A stretch of DNA of 64,000 nt from Brucella cytisi (GCA_012103075.1 JAAVLQ010000001.1:2456001-2520000), one strand, 5' to 3'; shown: positions 9,483 to 19,512, counted from the stretch's first letter. A program made the numbers and translations. Notes: generated by a model not told the origin, from the sequence alone.

Positions 9483-10133
9483 ATGCGTGTTGCAATCATC
9501 GATTACGGCTCCGGCAATCTGCGCTCGGCCACCAAGGCTTTTGAGCGCGCGGCGCATGAGAGCGGTATCGCGGCAGAAATAGAACTGACGGCGGATGCCG
9601 ATCGCGTGGCGACGGCTGACCGTATCGTGCTTCCGGGCGTCGGTGCTTATGCCGATTGCCGTCGCGGCCTTCATGCCGTACCGGGCATGGTGGAAGCGCT
9701 GGAAGATGTGGTTCTGAAGAAGGCACATCCTTTTCTTGGCATTTGTGTCGGCATGCAGCTCATGTCGGAGCGCGGCCTTGAAAAGGAAGTGACCGAGGGC
9801 CTTGGCTGGATTGCGGGCGATGTGCGTGAAATGACACCGTCCGATCCTTCGCTGAAAATTCCGCAGATCGGCTGGAACAGGATTCACGTGAAACATTCTC
9901 ACCCGGTCTTCGAAGGTATCGAGACCGGCGAGAACGGGTTGCACGCCTATTTCGTGCATTCCTATATGTTCGATGCGAAGAACAAGGCTGACGTGCTGGC
10001 CGTTACTGAATATGGCGGCGATGTCACTGCAACGGTTGGCCGCGACAATATGGTGGGAACCCAGTTCCATCCTGAAAAGAGCCAGCTGCTCGGCCTTTCG
10101 CTCATTGCCAATTTCCTGAAATGGAAGCCCTGA
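9483..10133 (+). CDS. hisH: Imidazole glycerol phosphate synthase glutaminase subunit HisH
   Basis: Class I glutamine amidotransferase that supplies ammonia to HisF. It begins [15 protein letters not shown], the canonical start. The catalytic Cys is in GICVGMQLM and the His/Glu pair in TQFHPEKS near the end. At 216 residues its length is normal. The gene is intact and lies two bases after the DUF2628 stop and four bases before hisA. Confidence 0.97.
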   Translation: MRVAIIDYGSGNLRSATKAFERAAHESGIAAEIELTADADRVATADRIVLPGVGAYADCRRGLHAVPGMVEALEDVVLKKAHPFLGICVGMQLMSERGLEKEVTEGLGWIAGDVREMTPSDPSLKIPQIGWNRIHVKHSHPVFEGIETGENGLHAYFVHSYMFDAKNKADVLAVTEYGGDVTATVGRDNMVGTQFHPEKSQLLGLSLIANFLKWKP

Positions 10134-10137
10134 CATT

Positions 10138-10869
10138 ATGATCCTTTTTCCCGCCATCGATTTGAAAGACGGTCAATGCGTGCGCCTGAAGCTCGGCGAC
10201 ATGGATCAGGCCACCGTCTATAATGAAGACCCGGCTGCACAGGCCAAAGCCTTTGAGGATCAGGGCTTTGAATGGCTGCATGTGGTTGATCTCAACGGTG
10301 CCTTTGCTGGCGAAAGCGTCAACGGCAAGGCTGTGGAAGCGATCCTGAAAGCCACGAAAAATCCGGTGCAGCTCGGGGGCGGTATCCGCACGCTCCAGCA
10401 TATCGAGAACTGGCTTTCCAAGGGATTGCGCCGCGTCATTCTTGGCACGGTCGCCGTGCGCGATCCGGCATTGGTGATTGAGGCCTGCAAGGCATTTCCG
10501 GGTCAGGTTGCTGTCGGCATCGATGCTAAGGGCGGCTATGTCGCCGTTGAAGGCTGGGCAGAAGCGTCTGAACTGGGCGTGATCGAACTCGCGAAAAAGT
10601 TTGAAGGCGCAGGCGTTGCCGCCATCATCTATACCGACATCGATCGCGACGGCGTTCTGGCTGGCATCAACTGGGATTCGACGCTCGGCCCGGCAGATAG
10701 CGTTTCCATCCCGGTGATCGCATCGGGCGGCCTCGCCTCGATGGATGACATTAAACGTCTTGCCGCTCCTGATGCCCGCAAGCTGGAAGGCGCGATTTCC
10801 GGTCGCGCGCTTTACGATGGCCGCATCGATCCGGCAGAAGCATTATCTCTGTTGAGGGCCGCAGTATGA
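10138..10869 (+). CDS. hisA: ProFAR isomerase HisA
   Basis: Phosphoribosylformimino-5-aminoimidazole carboxamide ribotide isomerase, a TIM barrel of 243 residues. It has the N-terminal catalytic Asp in [16 protein letters not shown], and the phosphate-binding repeats VQLGGGIRT and [10 protein letters not shown]; the second catalytic Asp lies in IYTDIDRDG. Intact. Its TGA overlaps an ATG at 10866 that opens the first, truncated copy of the hisF start. Confidence 0.97.
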   Translation: MILFPAIDLKDGQCVRLKLGDMDQATVYNEDPAAQAKAFEDQGFEWLHVVDLNGAFAGESVNGKAVEAILKATKNPVQLGGGIRTLQHIENWLSKGLRRVILGTVAVRDPALVIEACKAFPGQVAVGIDAKGGYVAVEGWAEASELGVIELAKKFEGAGVAAIIYTDIDRDGVLAGINWDSTLGPADSVSIPVIASGGLASMDDIKRLAAPDARKLEGAISGRALYDGRIDPAEALSLLRAAV

Positions 10870-11011
10870 CACTCAAAGCACGCGTAATTCCTTGCCTCGA
10901 TGTTAAAGACGGCTGCTCCTGCCTGTCCGCAGCGAACAGTCCGGCAAAGGCCGGACCGCGAGGACAGGCAAAACTGAAAAGAGACGCGGCAGATCGAGGA
11001 CAACCATGCTG
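10866..11011 (+). pseudogene. Truncated first copy of the hisF 5' end (48-codon ORF)
   Basis: The ATG overlaps the hisA stop (ATGA), exactly where hisF begins in relatives. The ORF encodes [16 protein letters not shown], matching the hisF N-terminus. It then diverges at 10912 into unrelated sequence containing a nested hairpin. It stops with TGA at 11009-11011 inside the second hisF start (ATGCTGA). It may now serve as a coupling leader for the second start. Against the real hisF start, six of the thirteen shared codons (K-A-R through D-G) differ, all synonymously, so it is not an assembly echo. Confidence 0.75.
10920..10970. repeat. Nested hairpin within the hisF insert
   Basis: Outer stem TGCCTGTCC (10920-10928) pairs with GGACAGGCA (10962-10970). 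Inner stem GTCCGGC (10939-10945) pairs with GCCGGAC (10950-10956) around a 4-base loop. No poly-T follows, so termination is unlikely. The structure resembles a small palindromic element or a structured RNA inside the coding leader. Confidence 0.7.
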
Positions 11012-11788
11012 AAAGCAAGAGTGATACCGTGCCTCGATGTGAAAGACGGACGCGTCGTCAAGGGCGTGAACTTTGTCGATCTGATCGATGCCGGTGATCC
11101 GGTGGAAGCTGCCCGCGCTTATGATGCGGCGGGCGCGGACGAACTGTGCTTCCTCGACATCACGGCGTCTTCAGACAATCGCGAGACAATTTTCGATGTT
11201 GTCGCCCGTACAGCGGAACAGTGCTTCATGCCGCTCACTGTTGGTGGTGGCGTGCGTCAGGTTTCTGACATTCGCAAGCTGCTGCTGGCCGGTGCCGACA
11301 AGGTTTCGATCAACACGGCTGCGGTGAAGAACCCGGAATTTGTTGCAGAAGCTGCTGACAAATTCGGTGACCAGTGCATCGTGGTTGCCATCGACGCCAA
11401 GAAGGTTTCGGGCGAAGGCGAAGCCGACCGTTGGGAAATCTTCACCCATGGCGGACGCCAGACAACCGGCATCGACGCGGTGGAGTTTGCGCAGAAGGTG
11501 GTGAGCCTCGGCGCTGGTGAAATCCTGCTGACCTCGATGGATCGCGACGGAACCAAGGCCGGTTACGACGTGGCACTGACGCGAGCCGTGGCTGACAGCG
11601 TGCGCGTTCCGGTAATCGCTTCAGGTGGTGTCGGCAATCTCGATCACATGGTGGCGGGCATTCGTGACGGTCATGCGACCGCAGTTCTCGCAGCATCCAT
11701 CTTCCACTTCGGCACCTATACGATTGGCGAGGCCAAGCGCTATATGGCCGAAGCTGGCATCCCGATGCGGCTCGATACGGTCCGTTGA
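11006..11788 (+). CDS. hisF: Imidazole glycerol phosphate synthase cyclase subunit HisF
   Basis: Cyclase subunit that joins PRFAR with ammonia to make IGP and AICAR. It is a complete TIM barrel of 260 residues: catalytic Asp in [16 protein letters not shown] and the second Asp in [10 protein letters not shown]. Phosphate loops are at LTVGGGVR and VIASGGVGN. The start ATG 11006 has a good ribosome site (CGAGGAC, about 7 bases upstream) contained in the inserted DNA. It is the second copy of the N-terminal coding segment; the normal start overlapping hisA belongs to the truncated copy. The gene should be functional. Confidence 0.95.
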   Translation: MLKARVIPCLDVKDGRVVKGVNFVDLIDAGDPVEAARAYDAAGADELCFLDITASSDNRETIFDVVARTAEQCFMPLTVGGGVRQVSDIRKLLLAGADKVSINTAAVKNPEFVAEAADKFGDQCIVVAIDAKKVSGEGEADRWEIFTHGGRQTTGIDAVEFAQKVVSLGAGEILLTSMDRDGTKAGYDVALTRAVADSVRVPVIASGGVGNLDHMVAGIRDGHATAVLAASIFHFGTYTIGEAKRYMAEAGIPMRLDTVR

Positions 11789-11795
11789 GAATACA

Positions 11796-11870
11796 GCATG
11801 TCGCGGAAAAGTGGGAACCGTCTTCGCGCGGAAATCAGTCCACTGCACTGTTTTCTGATCCCGCTACAGA
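11796..11870. repeat. Degenerate palindromic repeat copy upstream of hisE
   Basis: Contains GCGGAAAAGTGGGAACCG and a decayed version of the GGAAATCAGTCCACTG core, so it belongs with copies 1 and 2. It fills most of the hisF-hisE gap and ends just before the hisE ribosome site. Confidence 0.65.
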
Positions 11871-11887
11871 AATCTGAAGGAAATCCG

Positions 11888-12208
11888 ATGACTGAATTCA
11901 CACTTTCCGACCTTGAACGCATCGTCGCGGAGCGTGCCGGCATGACGGACGGCTCGTCTTATACTGCAAGCCTTGTTGCCAAGGGACAGACACGGGCCGC
12001 GAAAAGCTCGGTGAAAGCCGTGGAAACGGTCATTGCCGCCGTTGAGGGCAACCGCGCGGAAGTGGTCACCGAAAGCGCTGACCTGCTTTATCATCTGCTG
12101 GTGGTGCTCAAGATTGCTGACGTACCGCTCAATGAGGTTCTTGCAGAATTGCAACGCCGCACGGCGCAGACTGGTCTTGAGGAAAAGGCCGGTCGTCCGA
12201 AAGCATAA
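11888..12208 (+). CDS. hisE: Phosphoribosyl-ATP pyrophosphatase HisE
   Basis: Second step of histidine synthesis: hydrolyses PR-ATP to PR-AMP. The 106-residue all-helical MazG-like protein has the metal-binding pattern ([27 protein letters not shown]). ATG 11888 ([13 protein letters not shown]) is preferred over an upstream in-frame ATG at 11798, because the extra 30 codons run through the repeat element. AAGGAAATCC provides the ribosome site. Intact. Confidence 0.95.
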   Translation: MTEFTLSDLERIVAERAGMTDGSSYTASLVAKGQTRAAKSSVKAVETVIAAVEGNRAEVVTESADLLYHLLVVLKIADVPLNEVLAELQRRTAQTGLEEKAGRPKA

Positions 12209-12268
12209 ATGCAAAGCGAATTGAAAGCTGCTAGTGCAGAATTGGCGTTGAGGGAGAGCAGCGACAAT

Positions 12269-13236
12269 ATGTGGGAAAAAGTGGACCAGCTAACGCCGTC
12301 GCGTTACTCGCCTTACCGTTTCTTTTCGGCTGAGGAATGGGCGGGCTTTCGCGCCGACACGCCGCTCACCCTGACCTATGACGAGGTCAAACGGCTGCGC
12401 TCGCTGGGCGATCCTATCGATCTCGATGAGGTGCGGCGCATCTATCTGTCGCTGTCGCGATTGCTGTCGGCGCATGTGGAGGCAAGCCAGCTTCTGTTTG
12501 AGCAGCGCAAGCAGTTCCTCAATATGGAAGAGTCGTTCAAGACACCGTTCATCATCGGCATTGCAGGCTCGGTTGCGGTTGGGAAATCCACGACTGCGCG
12601 TATCCTGAAAGAGCTTCTGGCACGCTGGCCGTCGAGCCCGAAGGTCGATCTGGTGACGACCGACGGTTTTCTCTACCCCAATGCTGTCCTGCGCGAGCAG
12701 AACATGATGGAGCGCAAGGGTTTTCCCGAAAGCTACGATGTCGGTGCGGTCTTACGCTTTCTGTCAGCGATCAAGGCAGGCATGAGCGGTGCGTGCGCCG
12801 CTCTATTCGCATCTGAGCTACGACGTATTGCCGGGTGAATATCAGATCGTCGACAAGCCGGATATTCTGATCTTCGAAGGCATCAATGTGCTGCAGGTGC
12901 GCGATCTGCCGGAAGACGGCAAGATGGTGCCCTTCGTCTCCGATTTCTTCGACTTCTCGATCTATATCGATGCGGAATCGCAGCTGATCCACAAATGGTA
13001 TATCGACCGCTTCATGCGGCTGCGGGAGACCGCTTTCGTCAATCCGGAATCCTTCTTCCATCGCTATTCGCAGCTTTTCGGAAGATGCGGCGCGTTCGAT
13101 TGGCGAAGGGCTGTGGAACAATATCAACCTGAAGAATCTCAAGGATAATATCCTGCCGACGCGCCCGCGCGCCGATCTGATCCTGCGCAAGGGCAGTGAT
13201 CATCTGATCGAGGAAGTTGCGTTGAGAAAAATCTAG
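12269..13236 (+). CDS. coaA: Pantothenate kinase, type I (two frameshifts)
   Basis: First step of coenzyme A synthesis. It has Walker [24 protein letters not shown], the region [15 protein letters not shown] and [16 protein letters not shown] 12269 ([19 protein letters not shown]) matches the family start and has GAGGGAG upstream; ATG 12209, abutting the hisE stop, is a weaker option. Net one extra base near 12788 and one extra T in 13075-13078 break the frame. The joined product ends [10 protein letters not shown] at TAG 13234-13236, about 322 residues as expected. Last gene of the his cluster. Confidence 0.92.
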
Positions 13237-13300
13237 AGCATTTCCGGCAAAAGTACGAAGCGGTTTTGCGTAGGATAATGCGACGAAACAAGTACTTAGA
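13236..13300. repeat. Short dispersed repeat after coaA
   Basis: Sequence beginning AGAGCATTTCCGGCAAAAGT and continuing AAGCGGTTTTGCGT. It resembles the other AACCGGTTTTGCG-type repeats in the window (14813, 28745), with less conserved ends. Confidence 0.5.
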
Positions 13301-13304
13301 TATG

Positions 13305-13331
13305 AAAAGGGCCGGTTATCCGGCCCTTTTT
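13305..13331. terminator. Bidirectional terminator between coaA and the hydrolase gene
   Basis: AAAAGGGCCGG-TTAT-CCGGCCCTTTTT: an 11-bp GC-rich stem with A and T runs on both sides. It ends the plus-strand his-coaA transcript and the convergent minus-strand hydrolase. Confidence 0.9.
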
Positions 13332-13353
13332 GTCTTTTGGTGATTGCAGCGGG

Positions 13354-14168
13354 TCAGGCCGCGCAGTCGCGCATGAAGCGCTGCAGATAATCATCGAAGA
13401 CGGCTGGTGTCTCGCGGAAGGGCGCATGCCCTGCTCCGTCAATGACATGGGTTCTGCCTTCCCAGATATTGCCGAAACGGACTTTCGAGACGAAATCAAG
13501 TTCGACAAACGGCTCGTAGCGACCGTTGACGACTGCAATCGGGAGCCTTGCTTCGGCAACAATATCGCGCTGGTTGCCGCCGGTTCCGGCTGCAAATTTT
13601 TCGAACATGATGCGCCGTGCGCGCCCATCCGTGCGGGCGACAATCTCAAGCAACTGGTCTTCGAACGGTTCGCCGCAGGTACTACGCGCATAGGATTCGA
13701 CATCGCGGTCGGAAAAGACTTCCTGCCCGGCAAGTGCCATATCCGGACCGCTCTTGAATCCTTGCCCAACTTCCTCACGCGCTACAGGCGGCGTGCCGGT
13801 AATCATCAGGCCGCGCATGCCGGGAAAGCGTGAAATCATCTCGATGCCGATATGGCCCCAAGCGACCAGCCGAAAACGACTGCATCCGAAATGCCGAGCT
13901 TCGCCAGTACTTCCGTCATCGCGTCGGCATAGCCTTCCATGGAATAGCTGCGATCCGGATCAAGGGCGTCGCCGGATTGGCCATGGCCCGGCAAATCTGG
14001 CGCGATCACCCGCCAGTTTCTGCCAATTTCCCCTTCGAGCTGCGGCGCGAAGATGGCGCCCGCACTGGAGTTTCCGTGGATCATCAGCAAGGGCATGCCC
14101 TCGCCCGTGCTTTCATGGATGGCAATGCGACCGTGGCTGGTTTCAAGCTCGCGATAATTGATTGTCAT
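13354..14168 (-). CDS. Alpha/beta-fold hydrolase (one frameshift)
   Basis: About 270-residue hydrolase. The N-terminal half contains PLLMIHGNSSAG (oxyanion region), VIAPDLPGHGQSGD and the nucleophile elbow GWSLGG. The C-terminal half has the acid region (IAVVNGRYEPFV) and catalytic His in DGAGHAPF. The C run 13856-13859 (plus strand) lacks one base; restoring it gives FGWSLGGHIGIEMISRFPG. Substrate unknown. Convergent with coaA. Confidence 0.85.
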
Positions 14169-14196
14169 GTCGTCTGTTCCCGCAGTCTGGATGTTT

Positions 14197-14296
14197 TAGA
14201 GCGATTTCGGTTAAAACGGAGTCGTTTGAGCCGCTCTATCCATTTGTTTTACGCGCATCTTTTCCGAAATCCGCTTCGCTTTTCGGGATGCGCTTT
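14197..14296. repeat. Palindromic dispersed repeat
   Basis: On the minus strand it reads AGCGCATCCCGAAAAGCG and then GGAAAAGATGCGCG, the same ends as repeat copies 1 and 2, with a different interior. It lies between the hydrolase and arfB and its last bases touch the arfB stop. Confidence 0.7.
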
Positions 14297-14732
14297 AATC
14301 GTAAGAAACCTTGCCGCGGCCCTTCTTGATGTCGGATCGTCCGGACTTGGCCTTGAGGCGGCGTTCGACGGAGCCTTTGTGGGCCCGGTCTTCTTGCGTG
14401 GCGGCGGCGGGTGGTTCGGCAGCTTTGGCAATAAGCGCGATCATCCGTTCGCGCGCGTCCTCGCGGTTACGCTCACGGGTGCGGAAACGATTGGCCTCGA
14501 TCAGAATATCTCCGTCCTTGGTACCTTTCTGTCCGGCAAGCTTGAAGAGCCGTGACAGGATATCTTCCGGCAGGCCTGCTCTCACGGCGTGAAAGCGCAG
14601 CTGCACGGCAGTCGAAACCTTGTTGACGTTCTGACCGCCCGGCCCGGAGGCACGAATGAAGCTCTCCTCCAGATCGTCTTCACGGATCGTCAGGCGATTG
14701 GTGATGCGGATGATGTTCCGGTTCTCTTCCAT
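14295..14732 (-). CDS. arfB: Peptidyl-tRNA hydrolase ArfB (ribosome rescue)
   Basis: Releases peptides from ribosomes stalled without a stop codon. The class I release-factor-like domain has the catalytic GGQ in ASGPGGQNVNKVSTAVQLRF. A basic C-terminal tail (RRLKAKSGRSDIKKGRGK) would enter the mRNA channel. ATG 14732 (MEENRNIIRITNRL) is chosen over 14768. At about 145 residues the length fits. Intact. Confidence 0.93.
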   Translation of the reverse strand: MEENRNIIRITNRLTIREDDLEESFIRASGPGGQNVNKVSTAVQLRFHAVRAGLPEDILSRLFKLAGQKGTKDGDILIEANRFRTRERNREDARERMIALIAKAAEPPAAATQEDRAHKGSVERRLKAKSGRSDIKKGRGKVSYD

Positions 14733-14768
14733 GACGAGGAGATATACCGCTTTGTATCCCTTATACAA

Positions 14769-14794
14769 AGAAAAACCCGGCCTTTCAGCCGGGC
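14769..14794 (-). terminator. Terminator downstream of pckA
   Basis: On the minus strand: GCCCGGCTGAAAGGCCGGGTTTTTC, a stable stem with a T run. It is placed after the pckA stop (14875) and the AACCGGTTTT repeat. Confidence 0.8.
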
Positions 14795-14812
14795 TCTCCC
14801 TCCTCCTCAGGA

Positions 14813-14872
14813 TGGTAAAAGCATGTCTCCAAAAAAGTGGGAACCGGTTTTGGATAAAGACATGCGTAGAAA
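14813..14872. repeat. AACCGGTT-type dispersed repeat after pckA
   Basis: Contains GCATGTCTCC, GTGGGAACCGGTTTTGG and GACATGCGT, so its ends are inverted (GCATGTC/GACATGC) around an AACCGGTT palindrome. The same motif class appears in the addB insert. Confidence 0.7.
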
Positions 14873-14874
14873 AG

Positions 14875-16485
14875 CTATTCCGCAGCGATACGGATCGCTG
14901 GCGCCGCGTCCTTTACCTCGTGATCGACATGGCTTTCGAATTTCTCGAAATTCGTGACGAACATGTCGACAAGCTTCTTGGCCTGCGCGTCATAGGCAGC
15001 CTTGTCGGCCCGGGTCGAGCGCGGATCGAGAATGGACGTGTCCACACCCGGTACGTCGACCGGAACCGCGAAGCCGAAATTCGGATCGATGCGGAATTCG
15101 GCATCGTTCAGCGAACCGTCAAGTGCGGCGGCGAGCAGAGCGCGGGTTGCCTTGATCGGCATACGCTTGCCGACGCCGTAAGCACCACCGGTCCAGCCGG
15201 TATTGACCAGCCAGCAATCGACCTTGTGCTCGGCGATCAGCTTGCGCAGAAGATTGCCATATTCCGACGGATGGCGCGGCATGAACGGTGCGCCGAAGCA
15301 GGTCGAGAAGGTTGCTTCCGGTTCTGTCACGCCCTTTTCAGTACCGGCGACCTTGGCCGTGTAGCCGGACAGGAAGTGGTACATCGCCTGTGCTGGCGTC
15401 AGCTTGGCAATCGGAGGCATTACGCCGAAGGCATCGGCAGTGAGCATGATGATGTTCTTCGGCTGGCCGCCCTTGCCTGACTTCGATGCATTCGGGATGA
15501 AATCGAGCGGATAGGCGCAGCGGGTGTTTTCCGTCAGCGAGCCGTCGTCGAAATCCGGCTGGCGGTTCTCATCGAGAACGACATTTTCCAGCACCGTGCC
15601 GAAACGCTGCGTCGTCGCGTAGATTTCCGGCTCCGCTTCGGCGGACAGACGGATGGTCTTGGCGTAGCAGCCGCCTTCGAAGTTGAAGATGCCGTGTTCA
15701 CCCCAGCCGTGCTCGTCATCGCCGATCAGCGTACGGGTCGGATCTGCCGAAAGCGTGGTCTTGCCGGTGCCGGACAGGCCGAAGAAGACGGCGGTGTCGC
15801 CGTTCGGGCCTTCATTGGCCGAGCAGTGCATCGGCATCACACCCTTCGCAGGCAGGATGTAGTTGAGTGCGGTGAAAACCGACTTCTTCATTTCACCGGC
15901 ATAGGAGGTGCCGCCGATCAGCACGATCTTGCGGGTCAGGTCGACCGCGATCACGGTTTCAGTGCGCACGCCATAGCGTTCCGGATCCGCCTTGAAGGAT
16001 GGCAGGTCGATAATCGTCATTTCCGGCACGTAGGAAGCGAGCGCTTCCTGTTCCGGACGGATCAGAAGATTGCGAATGAACAGCGAATGCCGGGCATATT
16101 CGGTGATGACGCGGGCATTGATCTTGTTGTCGGCATCGGCGCCGCCGATGAGATCCTGAACGAAAAGCTCCTTACCCTTCGCATGGTCGATGAAATCGGC
16201 ATAGAGCAGCTCGAAGGCTTCGCGGCTCATCGGCTTGTTGTTGTCCCACCAGACATGATCTTCCGTGTCGGCATCGCGGACGACGAACTTGTCTTTCGGC
16301 GAACGGCCCGTGTGTTGTCCGGTGCGTGCGACAAGCGCACCCTGCGCCGACAGTTCGGCTTCGCCCCGGCGAACGGTTTCCTCATAAAGCCGGGCGGCCC
16401 CAAGGTTGTAAAAGACTGCGGAGATTTCCTTCAGTCCTGAAGTGGCAATGGAAGTGGCCGTGTTGTGAATGCCGGTCTCTCTCAT
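14875..16485 (-). CDS. pckA: Phosphoenolpyruvate carboxykinase (ATP)
   Basis: Gluconeogenic enzyme converting oxaloacetate and ATP to PEP. At 536 residues it is intact. It shows the kinase P-loop [13 protein letters not shown], the metal site [10 protein letters not shown], the PEPCK-specific MHCSANEG region, and [15 protein letters not shown] at the N-terminus. Upstream on the same strand are two TTTAANCG-type palindromes that look like regulator sites. It is divergent from the chvI-chvG pair, an arrangement kept in many Rhizobiales. Confidence 0.97.
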   Translation of the reverse strand: MRETGIHNTATSIATSGLKEISAVFYNLGAARLYEETVRRGEAELSAQGALVARTGQHTGRSPKDKFVVRDADTEDHVWWDNNKPMSREAFELLYADFIDHAKGKELFVQDLIGGADADNKINARVITEYARHSLFIRNLLIRPEQEALASYVPEMTIIDLPSFKADPERYGVRTETVIAVDLTRKIVLIGGTSYAGEMKKSVFTALNYILPAKGVMPMHCSANEGPNGDTAVFFGLSGTGKTTLSADPTRTLIGDDEHGWGEHGIFNFEGGCYAKTIRLSAEAEPEIYATTQRFGTVLENVVLDENRQPDFDDGSLTENTRCAYPLDFIPNASKSGKGGQPKNIIMLTADAFGVMPPIAKLTPAQAMYHFLSGYTAKVAGTEKGVTEPEATFSTCFGAPFMPRHPSEYGNLLRKLIAEHKVDCWLVNTGWTGGAYGVGKRMPIKATRALLAAALDGSLNDAEFRIDPNFGFAVPVDVPGVDTSILDPRSTRADKAAYDAQAKKLVDMFVTNFEKFESHVDHEVKDAAPAIRIAAE

Positions 16486-16597
16486 GATGTCTCCGCCATA
16501 TGGTTTGACAATTGATCGGTCTCGTTTCGCGCCTACCAGATTGATCGCGAAACTGAGGATGGCAGTCAGAAACAGATTAATCGTGGCAATTCAAATA

Positions 16598-16640
16598 TTT
16601 AATCGATTTAAAATTTTTGAAATTTTTTAAATCGTTTAAT
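16598..16640 (-). promoter_or_regulatory. Two candidate LacI-family (PckR-like) operators in the pckA promoter region
   Basis: TTTAATCGATTTAAA (16598-16612) and TTTAAATCGTTTAAT (16626-16640) are near-palindromes centred on CG, with centres 29 bp apart. A CG-centred palindrome is the LacI/GalR-type shape. A regulator called PckR controls pckA in Sinorhizobium, and from memory its motif is of this kind. The sites lie about 110-155 bp upstream of the pckA start. Confidence 0.5.
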
Positions 16641-16909
16641 CTATGCGTTATGAGCTGTGAGTTTCGGGGAATGGAGGTCGGGCTGGCATTGGGCCCGGCA
16701 TTAACCAAAGCGCGATTCGGAGAGCGTCGTTTCGCGGCTTCTTCCAGTGCCGCCACATTTTGTACCTAATTTGTACTGCACAAGCAGGCACATTATACTA
16801 GTATCGATGTGTAATAAGGCGCTCGATCTATAACCCGCCAGTCTCTGGCGGCTGAAAGACGTCACCAGCCGGATATTCCGGTTGGCTTAGTTGAAGGAGA
16901 AAGGTTCGC

Positions 16910-17628
16910 ATGAAGGAAGCCTCGGCAACGCAGACAATTGCGCTGGTCGACGACGACCGCAACATCCTGACCTCCGTGTCCATCGCGCTGGAATCGGAAG
17001 GCTATCGGGTCGAAACCTACACCGATGGCGCGTCCGCGCTGGACGGTCTGATGGCGCGTCCGCCCAATCTTGCGATCTTCGATATCAAGATGCCGCGCAT
17101 GGACGGTATGGAGCTTCTGCGCCGTCTGCGCCAGAAATCCGACCTCCCCGTCATCTTCCTCACGTCCAAGGACGACGAGATCGACGAGCTTTTCGGCCTC
17201 AAGATGGGCGCGGATGATTTCATCACCAAGCCGTTCTCGCAGCGCCTTCTGGTCGAGCGCGTCAAGGCGGTGCTTCGCCGGGTTGCCGCACGCGACGGCA
17301 CGGCCAAGCCGACCGGACAGCAGGCGAAATCGCTTGAGCGCGGCCAGCTGGTCATGGATCAGGAGCGTCACACCTGCACACGGAAGGGCGAGCCGGTAAC
17401 GCTGACGGTCACTGAGTTCCTGATTCTTCATTCGTTGGCACAGCGTCCGGGCGTCGTGAAAGCCGTGACGCCCTCATGGATGCGGCCTATGATGAGCAGG
17501 TCTATGTGGATGATCGTACCATCGACAGCCATATCAAGCGCCTGCGCAAGAAGTTCAAGGCGGTTGACGACGATTTCGAAATGATCGAAACGCTCTATGG
17601 CGTCGGCTATCGCTTCCGCGAGGCTTGA
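16910..17628 (+). CDS. chvI: Response regulator ChvI/BvrR, OmpR type (one frameshift)
   Basis: DNA-binding response regulator for envelope and host-association genes (BvrR in Brucella, ChvI in Agrobacterium). The receiver domain is residues 1-120 with acidic pocket DDD, phospho-acceptor Asp58 in [11 protein letters not shown] and Lys in ITKPFS. The winged-helix domain follows. One A is missing at about 17458-17461; restoring it gives [21 protein letters not shown] and the DNA-binding end [28 protein letters not shown] with stop 17626-17628. Followed by chvG. Confidence 0.95.
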
Positions 17629-17693
17629 TAGATAATTACATATCGCCAGTCCGTGAGGTCTGGCGGTAGTTTAATGAGAGCAGACAGAGCGAC

Positions 17694-19512
17694 ATGGTCG
17701 CAGAAACCGGGAACGACGGCCTTATCGGCCAGAAATCGGATTTGCGCGAACGCAGGGCCCGGCGGCAGCGCTCGGTGTTCTGGCGTCGCTTCTTTGCGCC
17801 CCTGCGCAAGTTTCTTGGCCAATATCTGTTCTCGAGTCTGACGCGCCGTATCCTGTTTCTCAATCTGGCGGCGCTGGCGGTTCTTGTTTCCGGCATTCTC
17901 TACATGAATCAGTTCCGTGAGGGGCTGATTGATGCAAAGATCGAAAGCCTGCTGACGCAAGGCAAGATCATTGCAGGCGCGATCTCGGCTTCGGCGACCA
18001 TCGACACCAATTCTCTGATGATCGACCCGGAAAAGCTTCTGGAGCTTCAGGCCGGGCAAAAGCCTGACACCATCACCGGATTCGCCCGACAATTGGGAAT
18101 TTCCGATCAATCCGGAAAAAGTTTCTCCCTTGCTGCGCCGGTTGATTTCGCCGACGAGCACGCGGGCGCGCATCTATGATCGCTACGCCAATATGTTGCT
18201 CGATTCGCGCGCACTCTATTCACCAAGCTTCCCTTCGGCGGGGCCTGTACTTCGCTACGACCTGCCGCCGATCGAGGAAGAGACGCCGACCATCTGGGAA
18301 CGGGCCGGGACGTGGATTTCGCATCTGTTCTATGGTGGAGGCCTGCCGGTCTATCAGGAACAGCCGGGCGGTAACGGCCTTGCCTATCCGGAAATCGTCA
18401 AGGCGCTGGCCGGTTCGCCGCAAACAGCGCAGCGACGCAATGAAAAGGGCGAGCTGGTCGTTTCGGTTGCCGTCCCGATCCAGCGCTCGCGTGCAATATT
18501 GGGTGTACTCCTGCTCTCCACTGAAGGCGACGATATCGACAAGATCGTGCAGGGTGAGCGCATGGCGGTTTTCCGCGTGTTCGGCGTCGTTTCTCTGGTC
18601 ATGGTCATTCTGTCGCTTTTCCTCGCATCGACGATTGCAAGCCCGCTGCGCAAGCTTTCTGCTGCGGCAGACCGCGTTCGCCATGGTGTGAAGAGCCGTG
18701 TGGAAATTCCCGATTTCTCCGAACGTCAGGATGAGGTCGGCCATCTTTCCACGTCGATCCGCGAAATGACCGATTCGCTCTATACCCGTATCGAAGCCAT
18801 CGAAAGCTTTGCCGCCGATGTCAGCCACGAGTTGAAGAACCCCCTCACCTCGCTGCGCAGCGCTGTCGAAACCCTGCCGCTCGCCAAGACCGAAGAATCG
18901 CGCAAGCGGCTTCTCGATATCATCCAGCACGACGTTCGCCGCCTCGACCGCCTGATTACCGATATTTCCGACGCTTCGCGTCTCGATGCGGAACTTGCGC
19001 GCGAACATATCGACCGCGTCGACATGAAGACGCTTCTGACCAATCTCGTAACGGCAGCGCGCGAAGTGCGCCGCAACAAGGTCGGAACGGAAATCGTCTT
19101 CGATACCGGCAAACTGCCTGCCGGAAAGAAGGGTTTCTATGTTGCCGGTCACGATCTGCGTCTCGGTCAGGTGGTGAGCAATCTGATTGAAAATGCCCGT
19201 TCTTTCGTGCCGGACGATACAGGCCGCATCGTCGTGTCGCTGAGTGGCGAAGGCAGTCGCTTGCGCGTGCTTGTCGAGGATAATGGTCCGGGCATTCCGA
19301 TCGAGAATATCGAGCGCATTTTCGAGCGATTCTATACGGACCGTCCGGCCTCGGAGGCTTTCGGCCAAAATTCCGGCCTCGGCCTTTCGATCAGCCGCCA
19401 GATCATAGAAGCGCATGGCGGCACGCTGACTGCAGAGAATATTGTCGATCCGGCAAGGCCCGACCAGTTCAAGGGTGCGCGCTTCATCGTCGACCTGCCT
19501 GCAAGCCCATGA
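17694..19512 (+). CDS. chvG: Sensor histidine kinase ChvG/BvrS (one frameshift)
   Basis: Membrane sensor kinase partner of ChvI. Two transmembrane segments (about residues 60-80, and around FGVVSLVMVILSLFLAS) bracket a periplasmic domain. They are followed by HAMP, the H-box FAADVSHELKNPLTSLRSA with phospho-acceptor His, and the N (VSNLIENARSFV), G1 (VEDNGPGIP) and G2 (NSGLGLSISRQI) boxes. One extra G at 18095-18097 splits it. Removing it gives LEFPINPEKVSPLLRRLISPTSTRAR. Its stop overlaps the hprK start by 4 bp. Confidence 0.95.

Noticed and set aside
8994..10133. A single ORF fusing DUF2628 to HisH
   Set aside because: The joining segment is not like either protein. Two single-base corrections give a DUF2628 stop at 9478-9480 and an ordinary hisH ATG at 9483.
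10920..10970. Rho-independent terminator inside hisF
   Set aside because: Strong hairpin but no T tract on either strand, and the downstream gene must be transcribed with the operon.
10912..11005. Intron or intein in hisF
   Set aside because: The insert repeats coding sequence and has its own start; there is no splice-like core, no in-frame continuation and no endonuclease.
18220..19416. 398-aa ORF antisense to chvG
   Set aside because: Shadow frame of the kinase gene, no family features.
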